Shown here piece by piece: positions 33,710 to 39,822 of a stretch of DNA of 39,822 bases. Source of the DNA: Candidatus Cloacimonadota bacterium (GTDB taxonomy: Bacteria; Cloacimonadota; Cloacimonadia; Cloacimonadales; TCS61); contig JAIPGO010000027.1 in NCBI GenBank assembly GCA_021736135.1, positions 1 through 39,822 on the forward strand, given 5' to 3'. A program made the translations under genes and the position numbers. A model generated the notes under the pieces. That model was not told where the DNA came from and made no database searches. It saw only the letters and a program-made list of their open reading frames with translations. Position 1 is the first letter of the stretch; every line of letters starts with the position of its first letter.

Positions 33710-35164
33710 TTAAACAACTTCTTCAGCTTCATTTTTTTGAGCATGCCGTTTTTCCAGTTCTATACGATTTTCATTTACGCGTTCTTCAGTTAGATCATAA
33801 TTACGCATCAGTAAAAGTGCGATTGAAGTTCCTAATATAGGTAATCCGGAATAAAAAATTCTCAATCCTGTTATTGCTCCTTCAGGTTGCGTAGCAGCGC
33901 CAGCATCAAATCCCACTACTGACATAATAACGCCACTCAAAAGTCCTGCAATAGCAAAGCCAAATTTTACCATCCACCAGTAAATGGCTCCAAATACTCC
34001 TTCCCGACGTTTTCCTGAATTTAATTCGTCCAGATCCATCACATCCGAAGTCATTGACATCATCAAAGTAAATAAACTTCCTATACCAAAAGAAAAGAAA
34101 GGCAGCGCTATGATGAACATGTAAGGTTTTCCGGGAATAAAAAGAAACCATAACAGGATATAACCAATGATTGAGATGCTCTGCGAGATCATAAATGCTT
34201 TCTTTTTCCCATATAACCTTGACATGCGAGCAACTATGGGAATCACAATAAAAGTAGTTCCCAGTGCACCCAGGCAGCCAAAAAGCGTGGGCCATATCCC
34301 TGCAGCTCCGGCATTGCCTCCAAACAGACGATATACAATAATAAAAAATGAAAACGCTGCAATGGTGTTAAAGGCATTAAATATAAAAAAGGTGGATATA
34401 CATAATTTTACAAACTGTGGGATCCTGAAAGCTTCTTTAAAGTTGGCAAAGATTTCTACTAAACTGCTGCCAATTGAATTAAAGTTAAGGGGTAAGTAGT
34501 CTTCTTTTAGCGTAGATTTACTCTTTATAAATATTGCCGGAACCAATGCAAACAGAGTACAGACAATACCTACCCATACGGCAAGTGTCCTGGTTGCCAC
34601 ATCTGCTGATGGGAACCAGTCCTGGTCGTACATAATTACCCAGAACCAGGGAGCAATAACCCATGCCCACTGCCCGATCCATTGGGCTACTGCCATAATG
34701 CTTGTTCTTTCATTATAATCGTTGCTCATCTCATAACCCATGGCAACGTAAGGTACACTGAAAATAGTCAAACCAAGATAGAAGACAAACGAAAGTAGCA
34801 GAAAATAGATAAAGTTGTACGTGATTCCATTTTCAGCATGCAGTTGCCACATTATGATGAAGGCTGCTCCCATGATGATCGAACCAATTAATACATACTT
34901 TCTTCTTCTGCCCCATCTCGATCTGGTGTTATCCGAAATAAAACCCATGATGGGATCAGTGACAGCGTCAAATACCCGGGGCAGGAAAAATAACATGCCC
35001 CACATCCAGCCCGGAAAACCCAAATCCTGTACAAGGACAACCATAAAAATACCCAGGACAGCAGGAAACATCTGATTGGCTAACATACCTACGCCAAAAG
35101 CAACTTTCTGTCCGAATGGAACTGAATTTCTATTATTTGTTAAGGCAACTTTTTCTTTGCTCAT
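33710..35164 (-). CDS. GPH-family (MFS) sugar:cation symporter
   Basis: A 484-residue polytopic inner-membrane protein with about 12 helices. The loop GFISDNTRSRWGRRRKYVLI (about 74-93) is the defining signature of the glycoside-pentoside-hexuronide:cation symporter family. NERTSIMAVAQW and the C-terminal GAIYWWMVKFGFA block fit as well. It would carry short beta-glucans or glucose oligomers into the cytoplasm using a Na+ or H+ gradient. It lies between the GH16 and GH30 genes with gaps of 12 and 18 nt, so it is part of the operon. It is the only importer encoded by the locus. Confidence 0.9.
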   Translation of the reverse strand: MSKEKVALTNNRNSVPFGQKVAFGVGMLANQMFPAVLGIFMVVLVQDLGFPGWMWGMLFFLPRVFDAVTDPIMGFISDNTRSRWGRRRKYVLIGSIIMGAAFIIMWQLHAENGITYNFIYFLLLSFVFYLGLTIFSVPYVAMGYEMSNDYNERTSIMAVAQWIGQWAWVIAPWFWVIMYDQDWFPSADVATRTLAVWVGIVCTLFALVPAIFIKSKSTLKEDYLPLNFNSIGSSLVEIFANFKEAFRIPQFVKLCISTFFIFNAFNTIAAFSFFIIVYRLFGGNAGAAGIWPTLFGCLGALGTTFIVIPIVARMSRLYGKKKAFMISQSISIIGYILLWFLFIPGKPYMFIIALPFFSFGIGSLFTLMMSMTSDVMDLDELNSGKRREGVFGAIYWWMVKFGFAIAGLLSGVIMSVVGFDAGAATQPEGAITGLRIFYSGLPILGTSIALLLMRNYDLTEERVNENRIELEKRHAQKNEAEEVV

Positions 35165-35176
35165 GTTTTCCCTTCT

Positions 35177-37879
35177 TTATTGTGCTTCTAAATAGATGTC
35201 ATCAAAATACAGCTTGCCAAATAACACTGTACCTGTGTCATTTTGAGGATTTGATAAAACCAGAAAATGTACTTCAGACAGGTCAACTCCGGTAAAATCG
35301 CTTAACGGTATCTCATACCTTGCCCAGTTTCCATTTACTATTGGTGTATAATCCCCAGTTTCAATCTCAAAAGAGTTTGCCTGTGTATGCTCTAACTTAA
35401 TTTTCATACTGTCAAATTCACTCATTTCTGATTTATCAATATTGATCACAAAAGTACTATATGCGGTCATATCTGCTCCGGGAACACCATAATCATAGGC
35501 TATCCCACCCCAACTCGATCCGGAGTTAAAATCAAGACTCATTACAAAACTGCCATCCACAGGAACAACCTCAGTGCTCTCTAAATCTACATCCACAACG
35601 TTACCACCCCAGTCAGCACTGTTCCATATCTGAATATAAGCCAGCATCGGGTCAATATGAGATTCAGAATAAATTCCAACTGTTGTGGATTGTTCTTCAG
35701 AATAGAAATATATATTATCCATATAAACTGTAGAAGGACCTGGATCAGCACTAATAACTAATTGAGCCATATGTTCAGTAGTCGTTAATCCGGTAAAATC
35801 AGCAATTGGAATATCAAAATGTACCCATTCTCCTGCCGCTAAGGCAAAAGAGAGCTCTTGTTCTACATCATCTCCTCCCCAAACACCATCAGCACCAAAA
35901 TCAACAAGTTTGATCTTAAAGGCAGCAGTTGCTGTTGGATCAGATGTCCAAACATCCATGCAGAAGTTTGTCATAGCAGAAGCATCAATTGTTTGTGAAG
36001 TAAACTCAATTCCTGCAAATATCAGATTTGTATATTTTTTTGTGTCATTGCCGTTAATTTGAATATCTTCCACATCAGCGTTATCCCAGTCCGCCGACCA
36101 AGTATCAACCGTTACATTCGGATATGCATTACTGAAAAGAGAAATTACATTTTCTGCATTTTGTGTTGGGGTTGGAGCTGCAGCTTCCGGTGAATCGGGA
36201 CTCCCTGAATCTATTGCAGCAAAATCAGTTCTTTCAGTTCCACTCGCATCGGTATAGAATGCTGTAATAGCAACAGCGTTAGTTATTTCTATTGTATCAT
36301 TATCATCATTAGTTAAACCGAAATTCAAAGTTCCGGTTCCTTCCCCATCCCCATCGAGTATGATATCAATGGAAATTGTTTCTGATCCATTATCCACCGA
36401 AACAGATATTGTATCATTAGCAGCAGCTTCGTCTGTTACAGAAATCTCTGCCATAGTATCATCAACTGAATACGTATCAGCATCAAAAGATACACTACCC
36501 GCAGTCGTTCCACCTCCATCCCAATAGATGTCATCAATTGCAAACTGGCACGCAGTTCCATTTTCTTCTAAAATGATAAATTCATAACTTAAAAGACTCA
36601 GGTCCACACTCCCTTTCAGTTCAGCTATCGGAATAACTGCCTGCCCCCATTCCCCATTCCGCACCAGCCCGTAAGCTGTTTGATTTGCCGGAAAATCCAC
36701 ATAACTTTCCACTGCGGATATATCATTTATACCAATTTTAAAGCCCACGTTAGCCGGCATCTTGATCATAAATTTCAGATTGCCCTCTGCAAAGCCGGAT
36801 AGATCTACAGGAACATTCGAACTGATACCGCCACCAAACCAGCCGACTCCCGTGGTTGACCAGGCGATCACATTATCACCCTCAAAAGGTGCTATAGAAG
36901 CTGCTTCCAATGTGTTTTCCCAGACGTAGATCTCGGCATTTAATCCTACGGTCAACCCGGCATCTACCACGGTTTCATCTGTGAATATTCCATAACTGCT
37001 GATTTCCGCCGTGTCACTTTCGCCCTGATAAACCCTGACCCAGTCCACATACATTTTCTGTGGCCACTCAGTTGTGACATCTGGTGTTCCACCCAGATTT
37101 CCGCCAACTGCTACATTTAATATAATAAAAAACTTTCGTAAAAATTCATCCATCGTTGCAGGGTCTATCAGTTTCACATAATATGTGATATCATCGATCC
37201 TGCCTACCACACGCTGCTCATCCCACTCTACTTCAAATACGTGATAATCATCACCCAGAGAGGTACTCAATTCCCGCGTCGTTCCATAACTTTCATGATA
37301 TTCTTCTATGTCGTTCCACCAGTGAAGAGTGCACATGGTCGTATTGCTGCCATGATATAACGGACTCATCTCCATTATATCTATTTCTCCGCAATAGGGC
37401 CAGCCGGCTCCATCAAAACTGCTACCCAGCAGCCAGAAAGCAGGCCACATACCCATTCCCACAGGAGCTTTGATCCTCGACTGGATTTTGCCAAACTTGA
37501 AGGAAAATTTGTCTTTCGTATTTACACGTGATGAAGTTACTGAACCATCACGCTTGCCGGGACTGGTATAATTAACTGAATCCCAAACTGCCAAGATCAC
37601 CAATTTGCCGTCTTCCACTTTCACATTTTCTGGATCGCTGGTATATTCCTGCCATTCGTCATTGCCCCAGCCATCTCCTCCATAACCAAGATCATAACCC
37701 CATTTTTCACTGTCCAATTCACTACCCGCCTCATTAAACTCATCAGACCAGACCAGTTCATAATTGGGAAAATCTGTGGAGTCTGTTTGCGTTTCAGGAC
37801 CTGATACACGATCACATCCGTTAATAAATAGTAAAATGATTACTGGCAGCAGAACTAAATTAAAAATCTTATTCTTCAT
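35177..37879 (-). CDS. Surface lipoprotein GH16 endo-beta-1,3-glucanase (laminarinase) with four extra modules
   Basis: A lipoprotein signal ends at lipobox INGC (Cys22). The GH16 catalytic domain (about 40-287) has GEIDIMEMS with nucleophile Glu165, Asp167 and acid/base Glu170; the extra residue between Asp and Glu (ExDxxE) is the mark of laminarinases rather than lichenases. After it come a beta-sandwich module (about 292-455), an Ig-like domain rich in Asp/Thr (about 462-556), a type C module (578-727) matching the two copies in the T9SS cargo protein, and a last sandwich (about 734-900). The long acidic tail suits glucan binding at the surface. First gene of the operon; a strong GGGAGG precedes the ATG. 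Confidence 0.92.
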   Translation of the reverse strand: MKNKIFNLVLLPVIILLFINGCDRVSGPETQTDSTDFPNYELVWSDEFNEAGSELDSEKWGYDLGYGGDGWGNDEWQEYTSDPENVKVEDGKLVILAVWDSVNYTSPGKRDGSVTSSRVNTKDKFSFKFGKIQSRIKAPVGMGMWPAFWLLGSSFDGAGWPYCGEIDIMEMSPLYHGSNTTMCTLHWWNDIEEYHESYGTTRELSTSLGDDYHVFEVEWDEQRVVGRIDDITYYVKLIDPATMDEFLRKFFIILNVAVGGNLGGTPDVTTEWPQKMYVDWVRVYQGESDTAEISSYGIFTDETVVDAGLTVGLNAEIYVWENTLEAASIAPFEGDNVIAWSTTGVGWFGGGISSNVPVDLSGFAEGNLKFMIKMPANVGFKIGINDISAVESYVDFPANQTAYGLVRNGEWGQAVIPIAELKGSVDLSLLSYEFIILEENGTACQFAIDDIYWDGGGTTAGSVSFDADTYSVDDTMAEISVTDEAAANDTISVSVDNGSETISIDIILDGDGEGTGTLNFGLTNDDNDTIEITNAVAITAFYTDASGTERTDFAAIDSGSPDSPEAAAPTPTQNAENVISLFSNAYPNVTVDTWSADWDNADVEDIQINGNDTKKYTNLIFAGIEFTSQTIDASAMTNFCMDVWTSDPTATAAFKIKLVDFGADGVWGGDDVEQELSFALAAGEWVHFDIPIADFTGLTTTEHMAQLVISADPGPSTVYMDNIYFYSEEQSTTVGIYSESHIDPMLAYIQIWNSADWGGNVVDVDLESTEVVPVDGSFVMSLDFNSGSSWGGIAYDYGVPGADMTAYSTFVINIDKSEMSEFDSMKIKLEHTQANSFEIETGDYTPIVNGNWARYEIPLSDFTGVDLSEVHFLVLSNPQNDTGTVLFGKLYFDDIYLEAQ

Positions 37880-37926
37880 CGTAAAAAACCTCCCGACAAT
37901 TTTATAACAAAAAATATCTTTTTCTC

Positions 37927-37958
37927 ATTATATTTCACTCTTATTGCTATATAGCAAT
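37927..37958 (-). promoter_or_regulatory. Operon promoter with overlapping palindromic operator
   Basis: On the minus strand TATAAT (37932-37927) is a perfect -10, about 50 nt before the GH16 start. TTGCTA (37957-37952), 19 nt upstream, can serve as a weak -35. It forms one half of the perfect palindrome ATTGCTATATAGCAAT (37943-37958). A repressor bound there would cover the -35 region. The likely ligand-binding regulator is the divergent gene product. Confidence 0.6.
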
Positions 37959-38054
37959 TTCTGCCTCACTACTTTTTCCTGTCAAGAACTTTTATCTTTT
38001 AGCTGTTCTGTTTTTTGATTTATTTCTATATTAAGCCTCTTGTTAATTGTTTTC

Positions 38055-38082
38055 TTGACGTAATTATCATTGATTGTAATTT
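38055..38082 (+). promoter_or_regulatory. Candidate promoter of the regulator gene
   Basis: TTGACG (38055-38060) is followed after 16 nt by TAATTT (38077-38082). Just downstream lie ATAGCAGTA (38098-38106) and TACTGCTAT (38143-38151), related to the half-sites of the palindrome at 37943-37958. They would fit autoregulation. Confidence 0.4.
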
Positions 38083-38189
38083 TGATTTAATTGCATTATA
38101 GCAGTATTTATGCTGGATGGTGAACTGGGATTTTCTCCGGGTTACTGCTATATTAATGTTGTTAAAAAAATAATTTATGAAGGATTCGG

Positions 38190-38210
38190 ATGGTAAAAAA
38201 ATATGAGTGA
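38190..38210 (+). promoter_or_regulatory. Six-codon leader ORF overlapping the regulator start
   Basis: ATG at 38190 opens a frame of six codons (MVKKYE) that stops at 38210, after the regulator's ATG at 38203. It has AAGGA 5 nt upstream, ideal spacing, whereas the same AAGGA is 18 nt from the regulator ATG. The frames differ by one, and the A7 run at 38195-38201 lies between them. Confidence 0.4.
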
Positions 38211-39261
38211 GAACTTACCTAAATATCTTAGAGTGAAGCAAAAGATCAAAGATGCTATCAAAGATGGTACCATTGTTGATAAATTGCCGGGAGAACGAGT
38301 CCTGGCTAAAGAATTCAATGTTGCCTATATGACCATCAGAAAAGCTCTTAATGAATTACAGGAAGAAGGTATTCTCCATAAAACCACCACCAGGGGCACC
38401 TTTGTCAGTCACCGTAAGATGAGCCCTAAGACTACAAATAATATCGGCTTTTTCCTGGATTCCGGCATCAGACAGGGTATTTCCAGCCCCTATTATTCTC
38501 TTGTTTTTAAAGCTCTCGAAAAAACCGTGAAAAAAGCAGGTTTTAATCTCCTGCTCTTCTCTGATTCCGAAGATATGAACCCCTTAAAGAAACAGAAGAA
38601 AATTGATGGCGTTATTGTCTGCTGCTTTCCTCGGCTGGAAAAACAGATCCAGGAAATTAAAAAATTCCTGCCAATTGTTCTTCTGGATAACATCGCTTCC
38701 GATAAATCCATTCCTTCCGTGACTATTAATAATTTCAACGCCTGCAGCGAGTCGGTTGCATACCTTATTTCTCTGGGACATAAACGCATCGGCTTTATCT
38801 CCGGGTTACTGGATTCGGATGTATGTAATGACAGGCTTAATGGTTATTTAGATGCCCTCTATCAGCATAGGATTCCCGAAGATGATTCCCTCATTTTCAA
38901 AGGTGATTATTCCTATGAATCCGGCGAAAAGGCTGCTAAATATTTCCTCGCCATGCCCGGCGGTGCCCCCACTGCCATTATGTGTGCCAATGACTCTATG
39001 GCTATTGGTGCAATGAAAGTTATTCAGGAAAATAAACTTAATATTCCCGCTGATATCAGTGTTGTCGGTTTCGATGATATCGAAGTCTCTGCCAGAATTT
39101 TCCCGGCACTCACCACTAGTGCTGCCCCGATCGAGGAAATTGCCACGGAAGCTGTCAATATGCTTTTCTCTTCCATTAAAGGAACTATTATTGAATATAA
39201 ACACGTTATCCTTCCGGCAAAACTCGTGATCAGAGAGTCTGCCTCCCGCGTGAAAAACTGA
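38203..39261 (+). CDS. GntR-type winged-helix / LacI-type sugar-binding transcription regulator
   Basis: Residues 1-75 are a GntR winged helix-turn-helix with LPGERVLAKEFNVAYMTIRKAL and a wing ending in TTTRGTFVS. Residues about 78-345 are a LacI/GalR-type periplasmic-binding-protein fold, with GFISG, ICANDSMAIGAM-like (MCANDSMAIGAMKV) and VVGFDDIE motifs. This hybrid layout is known from AraR of Bacillus. The effector is probably a beta-glucan oligosaccharide, inferred from the divergent operon. Its binding sites are likely the palindromes in the spacer. A partial second copy of its 3' end follows directly. The start codon lacks a well-placed ribosome site (see the leader ORF). Confidence 0.9.
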   Translation: MSENLPKYLRVKQKIKDAIKDGTIVDKLPGERVLAKEFNVAYMTIRKALNELQEEGILHKTTTRGTFVSHRKMSPKTTNNIGFFLDSGIRQGISSPYYSLVFKALEKTVKKAGFNLLLFSDSEDMNPLKKQKKIDGVIVCCFPRLEKQIQEIKKFLPIVLLDNIASDKSIPSVTINNFNACSESVAYLISLGHKRIGFISGLLDSDVCNDRLNGYLDALYQHRIPEDDSLIFKGDYSYESGEKAAKYFLAMPGGAPTAIMCANDSMAIGAMKVIQENKLNIPADISVVGFDDIEVSARIFPALTTSAAPIEEIATEAVNMLFSSIKGTIIEYKHVILPAKLVIRESASRVKN

Positions 39262-39268
39262 TCTTTGT

Positions 39269-39404
39269 GTCGAAGTCTCTGCCAGTATTTTCCCGGCTCT
39301 CACCACGAAGTGCTGCCCTGATCGAGGAAATTGCCACTGGTGCCGTCAATATGCTATCCGGAATTAAACTAACAAGAAAAGTGGCATTACCTCCGGCAAT
39401 CTGA
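39269..39404 (+). pseudogene. Decayed partial copy of the regulator's 3' end
   Basis: From 39269 the DNA repeats the end of the regulator gene (about 39079 onward) at high identity for about 90 nt, for example CGAAGTCTCTGCCAG, ATTTTCCCGGC and GATCGAGGAAATTGCCAC. One extra base near 39308 shifts the frame. Allowing for it, the copy reads VEVSASIFPALTT then SAALIEEIATGAVNMLSG and stops at 39404. It is a remnant of a tandem paralogue or of a duplication. Confidence 0.8.
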
Positions 39405-39538
39405 TCAGCAATACGCATATCTTTTGAGTTTAAGATGCTTAACCTCGATAAGCTGCTCCACAACCGGAGGGAAAAAATAATGACTCCCACCGCTCCTCCC
39501 CCTCGATACTGCGCGCCTGTGGGGTGTGATTACAAATG

Positions 39539-39642
39539 GTAGGGGTAAACCTGCGTGTTTACCCTCTTGCACATATATACCAGGATGGGATTTGTTTTCA
39601 ATATTCCGGTTATAAAGGGCAGACAAATAGGTTTGCCCCTAC
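39539..39642. repeat. MITE-like inverted repeat element
   Basis: The left unit starts GTAGGGGTAAACCT and ends GTTTACCC (39539-39564). The right unit, read on the minus strand (39642-39617), starts GTAGGGGCAAACCT and ends in TCTGCCC. About 20 of 26 positions agree. Each unit is itself a small hairpin (GGGTAAAC/GTTTACCC; GGGCAGAC/GTTTGCCC with one G-T). Inverted ends around about 50 nt suggest a non-autonomous mobile element or REP-type pair. Confidence 0.6.
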
Positions 39643-39744
39643 GCCTCAAATGTGAGTGGTCACGATATCAGATAAATTACGGGGTGATACTGTTCAGTGT
39701 AACTCTTTATATAATTACCAAAATTCTTAAAATGAAGATGAAAT

Positions 39745-39791
39745 GTGCACATCTGCTACGCTTTAGGCAGGATTATCGTAATTGACAAAAC
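39745..39791 (+). repeat. Conserved motif with TTGACA, right copy
   Basis: GTGCACAT (39745-39752), 19 nt, then ATTATCGTAATTGACAAAAC (39772-39791). It matches the minus-strand motif at 91-136. Here it points rightward out of the window. ATGTGCACAT at 39743-39752 is a perfect 10-bp palindrome. Confidence 0.5.
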
Positions 39792-39822
39792 TAAATTTCC
39801 TGAGATAGTTTAGGGAATGTTA

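Larger units (their letters stand above)
37880..38202. other. Divergent control region of the glucan locus
   Basis: This spacer lies between the GH16 operon and the regulator gene. It holds a minus-strand promoter with an overlapping 16-bp palindrome, a plus-strand promoter candidate, a 9-bp inverted repeat related to the palindrome (38098-38106 with 38143-38151), and a six-codon ORF before the regulator start. Confidence 0.6.
39405..39822. other. Non-coding end region with dispersed repeats
   Basis: No gene is seen. It contains an inverted pair of 26-nt repeat units (39539-39642) and the right copy of the TTGACA-bearing motif (39745-39791). Confidence 0.5.

Noticed and set aside
33906-34295. 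129-residue ORF inside the symporter gene
   Set aside because: It is a shadow frame of a membrane protein gene, with composition unlike a real protein.
21147-37879. Search for a SusC/SusD pair in the glucan locus
   Set aside because: No TonB-dependent receptor or SusD-like gene is present; the only importer is the GPH symporter.
39230-39490. 86-codon minus-strand ORF over the regulator end
   Set aside because: It is antisense to the regulator and its decayed copy.
39555-39785. 76-codon plus-strand ORF at the right end
   Set aside because: It translates the inverted-repeat element and spacer DNA and has no ribosome site.

Overview
The window looks like a chromosome segment from an anaerobic or microaerophilic Gram-negative bacterium of the FCB (Fibrobacteres-Chlorobi-Bacteroidetes) group. 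The evidence is a C-terminal Por/type IX secretion (T9SS) sorting domain with an NYPNPFNP motif, lipobox lipoproteins, an HflK/HflC pair, a lone 2-hydroxyacyl-CoA dehydratase-type Fe-S protein and AT-rich intergenic DNA. Candidatus Cloacimonadota is my best guess from gene content. It is an inference that no marker gene here proves.

Left part (1-7.1 kb): a secreted methionine sulfoxide reductase MsrB-MsrA fusion (+) faces a minus-strand signalling group. That group holds a pentapeptide-repeat protein, a 1163-residue protein with the layout of soluble adenylyl cyclase (two cyclase domains, AAA-type ATPase, TPRs), and a GAF/HD-GYP phosphodiesterase whose real start appears to be non-canonical.

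Housekeeping part (7.5-21 kb, all +): first comes a tightly overlapping ABC-F ATPase / HgdB-like Fe-S protein / metallophosphoesterase / methyltransferase operon. It is followed by rpsO-terminator-structured leader-pnp, then sahH, a UDP-N-acetyl-hexosamine dehydrogenase, a NusG paralogue, hflK-hflC-tadA and a tRNA-Ser(CGA).

Right part (21.1-39.4 kb): a complete beta-1,3-glucan (laminarin-type) utilisation locus on the minus strand, with a divergent GntR/LacI-type regulator. In transcription order the locus encodes a surface lipoprotein GH16 endoglucanase with extra beta-sandwich modules, a GPH-type sugar symporter, a lipoprotein GH30, a secreted GH17, a 1482-residue non-catalytic multi-module T9SS cargo with a dockerin-like segment, a strong hairpin, a cytoplasmic 1118-residue GH94-clan phosphorylase (best fit GH149/GH161) and a cytoplasmic GH3 exo-glucosidase. 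The inferred logic is extracellular cutting and capture of mixed beta-1,3/1,6-glucan, symport of oligosaccharides, then intracellular phosphorolysis to glucose-1-phosphate plus hydrolysis of the remainder. There is no SusC/SusD pair. A perfect 16-bp palindrome lies in the promoter of the operon, and related half-sites sit before the regulator gene.

The window also holds non-coding structure: a decayed tandem copy of the regulator's 3' end, a mobile-element-like inverted repeat at 39.54-39.64 kb, a shared 20-nt motif in opposite orientation near both window ends, and several palindromic hairpins between genes. I found no CRISPR array, rRNA or transposase gene.
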